Below, one piece after another: positions 25,518 through 33,421 of a DNA stretch of 64,000 bases. Every line of letters begins with the position of its first letter. The stretch's first letter is position 1. Source of the stretch: Ideonella sp. (lineage in GTDB: Bacteria > Pseudomonadota > Gammaproteobacteria > Burkholderiales > Burkholderiaceae_C); contig JABTUY010000009.1 in the NCBI GenBank assembly GCA_015075165.1, forward strand, positions 50,893 to 114,892. Direction: 5' to 3'. Made by a program: the position numbers and the translations under genes. Under the pieces are notes generated by a model. That model ran no database searches. It had not been told where the DNA came from and saw nothing but the letters and a program-made list of their open reading frames with translations.

Positions 25518-26444
25518 ATGGGCTGCGCCGCCGCCGGAACCGCCGCGCCGCCGTCGCGGGCCGATCCGTTCGACCTGGCCGATCACGGCGCCTATGCCGC
25601 CTGGCGCGCGCGCAAGCTCGCCGAGCGCGCGCGCGACGCGTCGGAGCTGGTCGTCGAGATCGACGACCCCGGCGAGTTGACGCCGGCCGAGCGCCGGGCG
25701 CTGCTGGAGCGCTGCGCACGTTGGAACATGGCGGCCTACCGCGCCCGACGCGTGCGCGACGACAAGGCCGTGGTGCATGCCCTGGCGCGCCAGCTCGGGT
25801 TGCAGCGGCTCGACCGCAACTGGCTGGCCGACGACGACGGCGTGTCGAGCATCACCGTCAACGCGGCCGCGGGCGACACGCGCGACGGCTACATACCGTA
25901 CACCGATCGGCCGCTGCAGTGGCACACCGACGGCTACTACCATCCGCTCGGCCGACCGGTGCGCGCGATGCTGCTGCACTGCGTGCGGCCGGCGGCACAC
26001 GGCGGCGCCAATGCGCTGCTCGACCACGAACTGGCGTACATCGCGCTGCGCGACGCCTCGCCACGCTGGCTGCAGGCGCTGATGGCGCCCGATGCGATGA
26101 CCGTCCCTGCGCGCCGCGACGAGCACGGCGTGGCGCGACCACCCAGCGCCGGCCCGGTCTTCTCGGTGGACGCCGCCGGCTCGCTGCACATGCGCTACAC
26201 GGCGCGCACGCGCAGCATCCAGTGGAACGCCGATGCCGCCACGCAGCAGGCGGCCGCCTGCGTGGCGCAGGTGCTGGGCGAGGACAACCCCCACGTGCTG
26301 CGACTTCGGCTCGACGCCGGCATGGGCCTGGTGACGCACAACGTGCTGCACCGGCGCAGCGGCTTTCGCGACGACGCGCGCCGGCCGCGGCTGCTGTATC
26401 GCGCACGCTTTCTCGACCGCGTCGCGCCACCGCCGGCGGTCTGA
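25518..26444 (+). CDS. TauD/gamma-butyrobetaine hydroxylase-like Fe(II)/2-oxoglutarate oxygenase
   Basis: This 308-residue protein has the facial triad of the TauD/TfdA superfamily: H-x-D in LQWHTDGYYHPLG (about residues 136-138) and a distal histidine in THNVLHRRSGF. An arginine in RPRLLYRARFLDR would bind 2-oxoglutarate. The family hydroxylates or cleaves small substrates such as taurine, sulfonates or betaines. The location between a Cmx6-like protein and a [2Fe-2S] flavin reductase is unusual. The reductase could keep iron reduced or supply electrons, but 2-oxoglutarate oxygenases do not normally need one. The substrate is not predictable. Confidence 0.85.
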   Translation: MGCAAAGTAAPPSRADPFDLADHGAYAAWRARKLAERARDASELVVEIDDPGELTPAERRALLERCARWNMAAYRARRVRDDKAVVHALARQLGLQRLDRNWLADDDGVSSITVNAAAGDTRDGYIPYTDRPLQWHTDGYYHPLGRPVRAMLLHCVRPAAHGGANALLDHELAYIALRDASPRWLQALMAPDAMTVPARRDEHGVARPPSAGPVFSVDAAGSLHMRYTARTRSIQWNADAATQQAAACVAQVLGEDNPHVLRLRLDAGMGLVTHNVLHRRSGFRDDARRPRLLYRARFLDRVAPPPAV

Positions 26445-26456
26445 CGGGGGTGGCGC

Positions 26457-27938
26457 ATGGCCCAGTGGGTGAGCGTGTGGCGGGCGGCACAGCTGGTGGG
26501 CGTGCCACGCAGCGTGCTGCAGCAACGCGTGCGCACCGGCGAGATCGAGTTGCACGACGGGCTGCTGTCGACCGAGGCGCTGCTGCGGCTGTACCCGCAC
26601 GTCGACATCGAGCGCTCGGGCCTGTTCGAGCGCGTGATGCAGGTGCAGCAAGAGGCGTTCTCGCGGCGCGTGCGCGAGCGCCTGCTGCCGAGCCAGGAGG
26701 TGCTGGCGCAGCGGCTGTTCCGCCAGAGCCAGGAGCTGGCCGATGTGCAGCGCCACCTGCAGCGCTACCACGCGCTGGTGCTCGAACTGCGCGATGCGAT
26801 GGGCGCGCTGCTGCAGCGCGCCGACGACGCCGGGCTGCTTGCCTTGCAACGCCAGCTGAACGACGGGCTGGCCCGCGCCCTGGCCACCGAACCGGTCGAT
26901 GCGTTGAATGTGATGGATGACATGCTGAAGGCGGTTTCGGCGCTGGTGACGCTGCGCCCGAGCGGGCACCAGTTCGTGGTCGAAGGCCACGAATCGCTGC
27001 TGCAGGCGGGCCTGCGCGCGGGCTTGAAGCTGAACTACGGTTGCGGCAACGGCACCTGCGGCATGTGCAAGGTGCGCGTGACGTCGGGCGAGGTCATCAA
27101 GTGCATGCCATTCGACTATCGCCTGTCCGAACTCGAGCGGCAGCAGGGCTACTTGCTGATGTGCGCCAACACCGCGGCCAGCAGCGAGCTCGCGGTCGAG
27201 ACGCTCGAGGCCAGCGGCCCGGCGGACATCGCGCTGCAGCAGATCGTGACCACCGCACGTGCCGTGCGCGAGCTGGCGCCCGATACGCGGTTGCTGCACC
27301 TGCAGACTCCGCGCAGCCACCGCCTGCGCTTCCTGGCCGGTCAATCGGTGACGCTGGGGCGCGCGGGCAGCGAGCGCACCGCGGGCGACGACGTGCGCAC
27401 CACACTGCCGATCGCGAGCTGCCCGTGCGACGATCGCAACCTGCACTTCTACGTCGCGCGCGAGCGCGACGACGCCTTCACGCGGCTGCTGTTCGACGGC
27501 GCGATCAAGACCGGCGACGCGATCAACCTGTGGGGACCGAGCGGCGAGTTCGTGCTGCGCGACAGCCAGCGGCCGCTGGTGTTTGCCGCCTGCGACACCG
27601 GATTCGCGCCGATCAAGAGCCTGATCGAGCATGCACTGTCGCTCGACCACGCGGCATCGCTGTCGCTGTTCTGGCTCGCCACCCGTGGCGACGGCCACTT
27701 CCAGGCCAACCAGTGCCGCGCCTGGTCCGAGGCGCTCGATCCGTTCGAGTACGCGCTGTTCACCGATGCCGACGCAGCGGCCGGCGCGCGGCAGATCGCC
27801 ACCGCGGTGCGTGCCGACCAGTTCGAGGTCGACTGCGACTTCTACCTCGCCGGCCCCGAGCGCTTCGTCGACGAGCTCGGCCGGGCGCTGCTCGAGGCCG
27901 GCGTGCCGCCGCAGCAGGTCACCTCGGAGCTGGTGTGA
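26457..27938 (+). CDS. [2Fe-2S]/flavin reductase with N-terminal HTH-like and coiled-coil region
   Basis: This 493-residue protein has three parts. Residues 1-50 look like a MerR/excisionase-type HTH (VWRAAQLVGVPRSVLQQRVR, then LLSTEALLRLYP). Residues ~55-155 form a heptad-like helix. From ~165 a plant-type ferredoxin domain (NYGCGNGTCGMCK ... LMCAN) is fused to an FAD/NAD(P)H reductase (SCPCDDRNLHFYV, WGPSGEFVL, FAACDTGFAPIKSLIEHAL). The back half resembles CDP-6-deoxyglucoseen or phenol hydroxylase reductases. The DNA-binding-like front end is atypical. It follows the oxygenase by 12 bases and overlaps the S24-like gene. Confidence 0.85.
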   Translation: MAQWVSVWRAAQLVGVPRSVLQQRVRTGEIELHDGLLSTEALLRLYPHVDIERSGLFERVMQVQQEAFSRRVRERLLPSQEVLAQRLFRQSQELADVQRHLQRYHALVLELRDAMGALLQRADDAGLLALQRQLNDGLARALATEPVDALNVMDDMLKAVSALVTLRPSGHQFVVEGHESLLQAGLRAGLKLNYGCGNGTCGMCKVRVTSGEVIKCMPFDYRLSELERQQGYLLMCANTAASSELAVETLEASGPADIALQQIVTTARAVRELAPDTRLLHLQTPRSHRLRFLAGQSVTLGRAGSERTAGDDVRTTLPIASCPCDDRNLHFYVARERDDAFTRLLFDGAIKTGDAINLWGPSGEFVLRDSQRPLVFAACDTGFAPIKSLIEHALSLDHAASLSLFWLATRGDGHFQANQCRAWSEALDPFEYALFTDADAAAGARQIATAVRADQFEVDCDFYLAGPERFVDELGRALLEAGVPPQQVTSELV

Positions 27939-28261
27939 ACCCCCTCGACACCGGCGACTGCAGCGGCGCCGAGGTGTTCGCGCTGCGCGTGCTCGGCCAG
28001 AGCATGGCGCCGGAGTTCGACGAGGGCGACATCGTGATCATCGAGCCCGATGGTGCGCTGCGTGACGGCAGCTTCGTGCTGGCGGCGCCGGGCGGCGAAT
28101 GGACGCTGCGCCAACTGGTGCGTCGGGACGACGGCTGGGTGCTGCAAGCGCTGAACCCGGCCTTCGCGCCGCAGCCGCTGCCCGATCTGGGTGCGGTGCG
28201 GGGTGTGGTCATCCAGAAGGCCGTGCCGGGCCGGCGGCGGCTGAGCAAGCGCTACGTGTAG
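27935..28261 (+). CDS. S24/S26-like (LexA C-terminal fold) protein, catalytic lysine replaced
   Basis: This 108-residue protein starts at GTG 27935, overlapping the reductase stop by four bases. It has the S24 nucleophile motif LGQSMAPEFDEGDIVIIEPDG with S23. The family's general-base lysine normally appears as TVKRL; here the position is R59 in GEWTLRQLV. It therefore probably cannot self-cleave or cleave efficiently. There is no DNA-binding domain. S24-type domains act as latent sensors in LexA/CI repressors; alone, it may be a binding module. Confidence 0.82.
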   Translation: MNPLDTGDCSGAEVFALRVLGQSMAPEFDEGDIVIIEPDGALRDGSFVLAAPGGEWTLRQLVRRDDGWVLQALNPAFAPQPLPDLGAVRGVVIQKAVPGRRRLSKRYV

Positions 28262-28474
28262 ACGCGCCGATCGCCATGCCCTGCATCGCCTTCCGACTAC
28301 GGCCGTTCGGCGCAGCGCCGGAGCGCGCAATAGCCCTGCGCGCGGCGCTGGCGCAGCAGGCCCCGATCGCATCAAGACCCTGTTTGCCGACAATGCGCAG
28401 CGGGCCGACAGTCGGCTGTGCGGCGCGAACCCCGGCAGGCGACCGAGCCCACTTCCGCTGACCCAGCTTCCCCC

Positions 28475-28915
28475 ATGAACCGCGACGACGGGCCAACGTC
28501 AGCGTGCTGTCACGGCGCCTCGAGCTGCGTCTTCGCCAAGGCCTTGTTCGCGCGCTCGGCGCCATGCGGCCTCGCCCGCCGCCGAGCGGTGGCTGAACGC
28601 GAGGTGATCGACTGCGCCAGCGCGGCCGCGCAGCTCGATTGCGCGGCGCTCGAGCGGCGCCTGCGCGAGCGAGCGCGCTTCGCGCTCAAGCTGCGCACCG
28701 GCGCGCCGCTGCTGCACGCGCAGGCGCTGCGGCTGCAATGCGGCGGTCTGCAAGGCCTGCAGCGGGCGCTCGCGAGCGCGAGCGCGGACGTGCACGAGCT
28801 GCTCCGCCTGGCGCGCCAGCGCCACGGCGACCTCGACGAACTACCGTGGTCGCACATCGTGCAGGCGCTGGTGCAGTGGCAGCCGCACGCGCGGCGCCGC
28901 CCGGCGCGGCCATGA
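28475..28915 (+). CDS. Hypothetical protein, cysteine-containing N-terminus (start uncertain)
   Basis: The frame from ATG 28475 gives 146 residues; a GTG at 28589 would give 108. The C-terminal hundred residues look like a genuine helical domain (EREVIDCASAAAQLDCAALE, RLRERARFALKLRTGAPLLH, SADVHELLRLARQRHGDLDE). The N-terminal extension is rich in cysteines (ACCHGASSC, SAPCGL) and less convincing. No family is recognised. It lies in the plus-strand run with the S24-like gene and is followed by a tandem repeat. Confidence 0.55.
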   Translation: MNRDDGPTSACCHGASSCVFAKALFARSAPCGLARRRAVAEREVIDCASAAAQLDCAALERRLRERARFALKLRTGAPLLHAQALRLQCGGLQGLQRALASASADVHELLRLARQRHGDLDELPWSHIVQALVQWQPHARRRPARP

Positions 28916-29045
28916 GCGCGCCGGGCCGCTCCCAGGCGCTCATCCCGAAGCGCGCAGCGCGAAGGGTAGTCCAGTGAGCGCGCCGGGCCGCTCCCGAGCG
29001 CGAATCGCGCAGCGCGCGGCGCGCAGGGCAGTCCGGTGAGCACGC
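28913..29045. repeat. Degenerate ~62-bp tandem repeat
   Basis: Two full units begin TGAGCGCGCCGGGCCGCTCC near 28913 and 28976 and end GGGTAGTCCAG or GGGCAGTCCGG. A third partial unit begins at 29037 (TGAGCACGCCGCGTGACTCC). The unit resembles an intergenic repeat seen in other Burkholderiales. It separates the 28475 and 29036 genes and supplies the TGA/GTG-rich context that obscures both ends. Confidence 0.75.
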
Positions 29046-30169
29046 CGCGTGACTCCCGGCGTGCCGACGCTGCGGCAGGCGGCGCGCCGAGTCCTGCGGC
29101 GGGCGCGGCGCCGCCCGGCCCGCTGGTCGCTGCGGTGCAGACCAACTGCCACATCGCCGACAGCCGCCACGCCGCCGATCTGCCGCTGTGCACCTATCTG
29201 CTGCAGATGCGCGAGCTCTATCGCTGGGAACGGGGCCTGCCGTTCGTCGCGCCGATCGACCGTCGCGAGGTGGGCGACTGGCTGGCTGCGCGCGAAGGCT
29301 TGTGGGCCGAGTTGGAGGGCGCCGAGTTCGTCACGTTGCCGATCGGCCGTGACCGGTACGACCCGTTCGACGTCGAAGCCATCAACGCCGCACTGGCGCC
29401 GCTCGGGCTGTGCTACGGCGCCGGCATGGCTGGGGCCGGTCGACACGACTTCTTCCTGGCCCGGCTGCATGCACGCGGCCGCTGCGACGACGTGCCGCTG
29501 GTGATCGGCGCCGACGAGGCGGCCCGCGGCCTGATCGCGCCGGCGGCGGCGCTGGTGGGTGCGCAGTGCGTGGTCGTGCGGCGCGAGTCGCTGGCGCGCT
29601 GGGTGTGGGAGAAGTTCGAGTCGCACCGGCTGTATCGCGCCAATCGGCCGTTCGAGGCATTGCTGCGCGCGCACGGCGTCGACGACGACGATGCGTTCGC
29701 GAGCGCGTTGCCGGGCATCGTCGACGAGCAGACCGAGACGCTGGTGCTGCACGAGCGCGGGGAGCGTCGGGCCGCGCGCTGGCTCGAGCCTTCATGGTCC
29801 GAGCTGCGCCTGCTGCCGCAGAGCCGGCGAACCGAGCTGCATCTGCGCGCGGTGCGCGACCACCTGGCCGACCTGGAACTGACGCTGCCGACGCTGCTGG
29901 AGCGTGGCGCTGAGCGCGCACTGCACTTCTGGTTCGCGAATTTCGATGGCGTGCGCGCCCAGCTCTTCCCGCGCCTGCACGAGGGCTACGACGCCTGGCG
30001 CAACGGCGACGGCGGCACGTTGCTGCGTCGTCTGGCACACCGCGGCGGTGCGCACTTCCGCGGCGTGACCCGGCAGGTGCTGGCGCTGCACGCCCGACAT
30101 GGGGACGGGTCGGCGCCGGCGATCGAGCGCCTGCTGACCTCGCCCGCGTCGGTGTACCGCGCGCCGTGA
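29036..30169 (+). CDS. Conserved protein of unknown function (Sfum_1244-like by recognition)
   Basis: This frame of 377 residues starts at GTG 29036, at the edge of the tandem repeat. A GTG at 29135, just before TNCHIADSRHAADLPLCTYL, is an attractive shorter start. It is a soluble mixed protein with motifs MRELYRWERGLPF, YDPFDVEAIN, GLCYGAGMAGAGRHDFFLA and an aromatic C-terminal region (HFWFANFDGVRAQLFPRLHE). I believe it belongs to the uncharacterised family named after Sfum_1244, but this is recollection, not a search. It is the last gene of the block beginning at 24036. Confidence 0.75.
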   Translation: MSTPRDSRRADAAAGGAPSPAAGAAPPGPLVAAVQTNCHIADSRHAADLPLCTYLLQMRELYRWERGLPFVAPIDRREVGDWLAAREGLWAELEGAEFVTLPIGRDRYDPFDVEAINAALAPLGLCYGAGMAGAGRHDFFLARLHARGRCDDVPLVIGADEAARGLIAPAAALVGAQCVVVRRESLARWVWEKFESHRLYRANRPFEALLRAHGVDDDDAFASALPGIVDEQTETLVLHERGERRAARWLEPSWSELRLLPQSRRTELHLRAVRDHLADLELTLPTLLERGAERALHFWFANFDGVRAQLFPRLHEGYDAWRNGDGGTLLRRLAHRGGAHFRGVTRQVLALHARHGDGSAPAIERLLTSPASVYRAP

Positions 30170-30209
30170 CGGCGCGGCGGGCGCTGTGCAACCCGGTCTC
30201 GGGAGGCGA

Positions 30210-30482
30210 TCAACGCACGGCCTGCGGCAGCCGCACCTTCACCTCGAGCACCTGCTTGCTGTCGTGGCGGCGCTGCATCTGCACTTGCACATCGCCGGCG
30301 GGCACCTTGACGTAGCGCGACACCACCTTCGCCAGCTCGCGCTGCAGCGCGGGCAGGTAGTCGGGCCGGCGCGGCTGCCCGCGCGCGGCGCGCTCATGCT
30401 CCACCACCGCCATCAGCCGCTGCTTGGCCACCTGCGCCGAGCGCCGGTCGCGCCCGAGCAGCACCGACCACCACGACGGCAT
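30210..30482 (-). CDS. minE: MinE, cell-division topological specificity factor
   Basis: This 90-residue protein stimulates MinD ATPase and drives the pole-to-pole oscillation that places FtsZ at mid-cell. The N-terminal amphipathic helix (WSVLLGRDRRSAQVAKQRL) and the MinD-binding segment (KQRLMAVVEHERAARG) are clear. The C-terminal topological domain carries PALQRELAKVVSRYV and VQVQMQRRHDSKQVLEVKV. Its start shares one base with the minD stop. Length is normal. Confidence 0.96.
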   Translation of the reverse strand: MPSWWSVLLGRDRRSAQVAKQRLMAVVEHERAARGQPRRPDYLPALQRELAKVVSRYVKVPAGDVQVQMQRRHDSKQVLEVKVRLPQAVR

Positions 30483-31303
30483 CACGCGGCACCCCGCGCG
30501 AACAGGCGCTGGAAGAACGTGGGCCGCGCCGCCTCGGTGAAGCGCATCTCGCGGCTCTCGCCGAGGAAGCGGCGCACCACGTCCTTGTAGGCCTCGGAAA
30601 CCGCGCTGGCCTTCATGTGGATCGCCGGCACGCCCTGGTTCGATGCGGCGAGCACCGTCTGCGACTCGGGCACCACGCCGATCAGCGCGATGCGCAGGAT
30701 GTCTTCGATGTCCTGCACCGACAGCATCTGCCCGTCGACCACGCGGCCGGGGTTGTAGCGCGTGATCAGCAGGTGCTCCTTCACCGGCTCGGCGCCGTCG
30801 ATTGCACGCTGCGTCTTGGCCGCCAGCATGCCGAGGATGCGATCGGAGTCGCGCACCGACGACACCTCGGGGTTGGTGACCACCAGCGCCTCGTCGGCGA
30901 AGTGCATCGCCATCAGCGCGCCGGTCTCGATGCCCGCCGGCGAGTCGCAGACGATGTACTCGAAGCCCAGCGCGGCCAACTCGTCGAGCACCCGCTTGAC
31001 GCCGTCGGGCGTCAGCGCTTCCTTGTCGCGGGTTTGCGAGGCGGCAAGGATCGACAGCTGGTCGCAGTGCTTGTCCTTGATCAGCGCCTGGTTCAGCTTG
31101 GCCTCGCCCTGGATCACCTGTACGAAGTCGTACACCACGCGGCGCTCGCAGCCCATGATCAGGTCGAGGTTGCGCAGGCCGACGTCGAAGTCGATCACCG
31201 CGGTCTTGTGGCCGCGCAGCGCCAGGCCCGAGGCGAAGCTCGCGGCCGTGGTGGTCTTGCCGACGCCTCCCTTGCCGGAGGTTACGACGATGATTCTCGC
31301 CAT
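30482..31303 (-). CDS. minD: MinD, septum-site ATPase
   Basis: This 273-residue ParA/MinD ATPase has the deviant Walker A SGKGGVGKTTTAA (lysine-rich P-loop), switch I/II (DFDVGLRNLDLIMG and VCDSPAGIETGA), and a C-terminal amphipathic membrane-targeting helix (TFFQRLFARG). It recruits MinC to the membrane and is released by MinE. The gene lies between minC and minE in the usual minCDE order. Confidence 0.97.
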   Translation of the reverse strand: MARIIVVTSGKGGVGKTTTAASFASGLALRGHKTAVIDFDVGLRNLDLIMGCERRVVYDFVQVIQGEAKLNQALIKDKHCDQLSILAASQTRDKEALTPDGVKRVLDELAALGFEYIVCDSPAGIETGALMAMHFADEALVVTNPEVSSVRDSDRILGMLAAKTQRAIDGAEPVKEHLLITRYNPGRVVDGQMLSVQDIEDILRIALIGVVPESQTVLAASNQGVPAIHMKASAVSEAYKDVVRRFLGESREMRFTEAARPTFFQRLFARGAA

Positions 31304-31382
31304 CGCGAAAGCTTCCCTTCGATCGCACGGTGAATGGGGAGCCGGCCTGCCGGGCCGGTGGCGGGCATGCGTCGAAGCGGGC

Positions 31383-32126
31383 TCAGCACCCGAGCGCCTC
31401 GACCGCGAGCTGGTCGTCGCGCAGCCGCACCTGCACGGCACGACCGTGCAGCTGGGCCGGCACCAGCACCTCGCCGGTGCCGTGGATGCCGGCGATCGAC
31501 AGCAGTTGCGCGTGCATGCTGCTGGCGTAGATGCGCGCGCCGACATCGCCCTTCGCGCCGGCGAGCACGCGGCCGCGCAGCGGCGCGTAGACATGGATGC
31601 TGCCGTCGGCGATCAGCTCGGCGCCGTCGTTGACGTGCGCGCGCACGATCAGGTCGCACCCGCGCGCGTACACCTGCTGGCCCGAGCGCAGCGGCCGCTC
31701 GACGATCAGCGGCGGCGGCGGCGGCAACATGACCTCGCGGATGCTCTCGCTCAGCAGCAATGGCGCCGCCGCGCCGTCGCGTGCGCCGTGGCGCGGCGAC
31801 TCGGGCACCTCGGCCAGGCCGGCGGCCACCGCAGCGGCCATCTGCTGTGCGCTGCCACCGCGCGCACCCACCGGCACCAACCGGTGGCTGCGCAGCAGCG
31901 CGACCAATGCGGCGAAATCGATCGGCTCGTCGGCCTCGCGCACGCGCCACAGGTCGACGGCGACCGGATCGTGGTCGAACAGATCGGGCGTGACCGCCAC
32001 GCGTTCGGCCAGCTCCTGCGACAGCACCGAGAGATCGGCGCTCTTCAGCACCACGGCCACCAACGTCAGCGTCGCGCTCCGCAGTTCGAGCAGCGCTGCA
32101 GACTTCGCTGGAACATCGACGCTCAT
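31383..32126 (-). CDS. minC: MinC, septum-site inhibitor
   Basis: This 247-residue FtsZ inhibitor has an N-terminal domain (SAALLELRSATLTLVAVVLK, DFAALVALLRSHRLVPVGAR), a proline-rich linker (VMLPPPPPLIVERPLRSGQQ), and the C-terminal right-handed beta-helix that binds MinD (GCDLIVRAHVNDGAELIADG, SIHVYAPLRGRVLAGAKGD). ATG 32126 was chosen over an in-frame upstream ATG at 32213. It is 79 bases upstream of minD. Confidence 0.95.
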   Translation of the reverse strand: MSVDVPAKSAALLELRSATLTLVAVVLKSADLSVLSQELAERVAVTPDLFDHDPVAVDLWRVREADEPIDFAALVALLRSHRLVPVGARGGSAQQMAAAVAAGLAEVPESPRHGARDGAAAPLLLSESIREVMLPPPPPLIVERPLRSGQQVYARGCDLIVRAHVNDGAELIADGSIHVYAPLRGRVLAGAKGDVGARIYASSMHAQLLSIAGIHGTGEVLVPAQLHGRAVQVRLRDDQLAVEALGC

Positions 32127-32232
32127 GCGTGGGCCGGTTTGAAAGTGTCGGATTGTATCGACGGCCCCACGCGCGCCCACCCCCAATCCGATGACCCCGA
32201 CGAGGGTCATCACCGCCTTGCCAGCGCGCGCA

Positions 32233-33246
32233 TCACGCGCTACGCATCAGCGCGATGTGCTCGGTGCCGCTCTCGGGCAGCCACACCTCGCCCGGCCGGC
32301 CGAGGATCTGGCGCACCTGGGCCGCGTCGCGCGGATGCACCCAGCTGTCGAAGTGCTCGGTGCGCGGGTCGAAACGCAGCACCGCGTTGGCGCCGAAGTC
32401 GCTGAGCCAGACCATGTCGCGCTCGTCGACATAGACCGCATAGGCGCGCGGGTTCGCACCGGGCAGCTTCCAGCTCTTCCACAGCCCACCGGCGCTGCGT
32501 GCGCGCGGGTCGTGCACCGACACCTGCCCCGCGTTCCACTCGCTGACCCAGATGCGGCCGGCGCTGTCGCTCCAGACGCGGCGCGCGCCTTGGGCCCGGG
32601 TGGGCGGCTCGACGATGCGCGACTCGCCGCTGCTGCGATCGATCTGCGCGATGAAGCTGCCGGCCAGCGAGCACCACCACACGTCGCCGTGCGGCGTGCT
32701 GCAGATGCCGTACGGGCCGCGGCCGCGCGGCGCGTCGCGCACCGTGACGACGCCGGTCTTGCGTGCCAGCTTGCCGATCACGCCGGCCTGGCCGGTGAAC
32801 CAGAGGTCGCCGTCACCGTCGAACGCGCAGGTGTTCAGGTTGGCATACGGCGTGCCGTCGGACAGCTTGAACAGGCGCACGTCGCGCTGCGGCCAGCCGA
32901 CGCGCACGATCGCCTGCTGGCCGCTGTCGGTGAGCCAGGCCGCGCCATCGGGCCCCTGGATCACGCCGTGCGGCGCCGAGCCGCGGCCCAGCGCGATCAG
33001 CTCGGTCTTGCCGCTGCGCGGGTCGAACCAGCCGAGGTGGCCGCTGCGCTGCGCGCTGAACCACACACCGCCGTCGGGCGCCGGTGCCACGTCGTGGATG
33101 CCGGTGCGCTGCGGCGTGCCGAGTGGCCAGGCCTGCATCGTCATGCTGGCGGCACGCGCGCAGGTTGCAGCGGCGAGGCCGAGCCACGGCGCGGCGGCGA
33201 ACCTGGCGAGCGCGTGGCGGCGCGGGATCGAACGCGGTGCATCCAT
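32233..33246 (-). CDS. Secreted Vgb-like (virginiamycin B lyase family) beta-propeller protein
   Basis: This 337-residue protein has an N-terminal twin-arginine/hydrophobic signal (IPRRHALARFAAAPWLGLAA, then ATCARA) and repeated propeller blades of the form DGGVWFSAQRSGHLGWFDP, DGAAWLTDSGQQAIVRV, DGDLWFTGQAGVIGKL and VWLSDFGANAVLRFDP. This matches the Vgb-like streptogramin lyase fold. Most chromosomal members do not act on antibiotics; the substrate here is unknown. It is divergent from the amidase gene, with 175 bp between. Confidence 0.85.
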   Translation of the reverse strand: MDAPRSIPRRHALARFAAAPWLGLAAATCARAASMTMQAWPLGTPQRTGIHDVAPAPDGGVWFSAQRSGHLGWFDPRSGKTELIALGRGSAPHGVIQGPDGAAWLTDSGQQAIVRVGWPQRDVRLFKLSDGTPYANLNTCAFDGDGDLWFTGQAGVIGKLARKTGVVTVRDAPRGRGPYGICSTPHGDVWWCSLAGSFIAQIDRSSGESRIVEPPTRAQGARRVWSDSAGRIWVSEWNAGQVSVHDPRARSAGGLWKSWKLPGANPRAYAVYVDERDMVWLSDFGANAVLRFDPRTEHFDSWVHPRDAAQVRQILGRPGEVWLPESGTEHIALMRSA

Positions 33247-33421
33247 CGAAGGCCTCCGTGCGGCGCTGCGACGCCGCTGCCGACCGCCGCTGCCGGCGAT
33301 CGGCAGGTGTGGCGCGCAGCGCGATCATGCCGCTGCGTGCGCATCCCGGCCAGCGGTGCGGAGATCGGGCCGCCACGCCGCGGCGCCACCGCCGCGCGAT
33401 CGCCCGGCGAGAATCATCGCG

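Noticed and set aside
28276..28474. Possible N-terminal fragment of glucose-6-phosphate isomerase (IKTLFADNAQRAD-like)
   Set aside because: Only about 15 residues look similar and need a frameshift; too weak to annotate.
24036..30200. CRISPR array associated with the Cmx6-like gene
   Set aside because: No regularly spaced repeats of 25-40 bp with unique spacers were found on either strand; the only repeat is a tandem one without spacers at 28913-29045.
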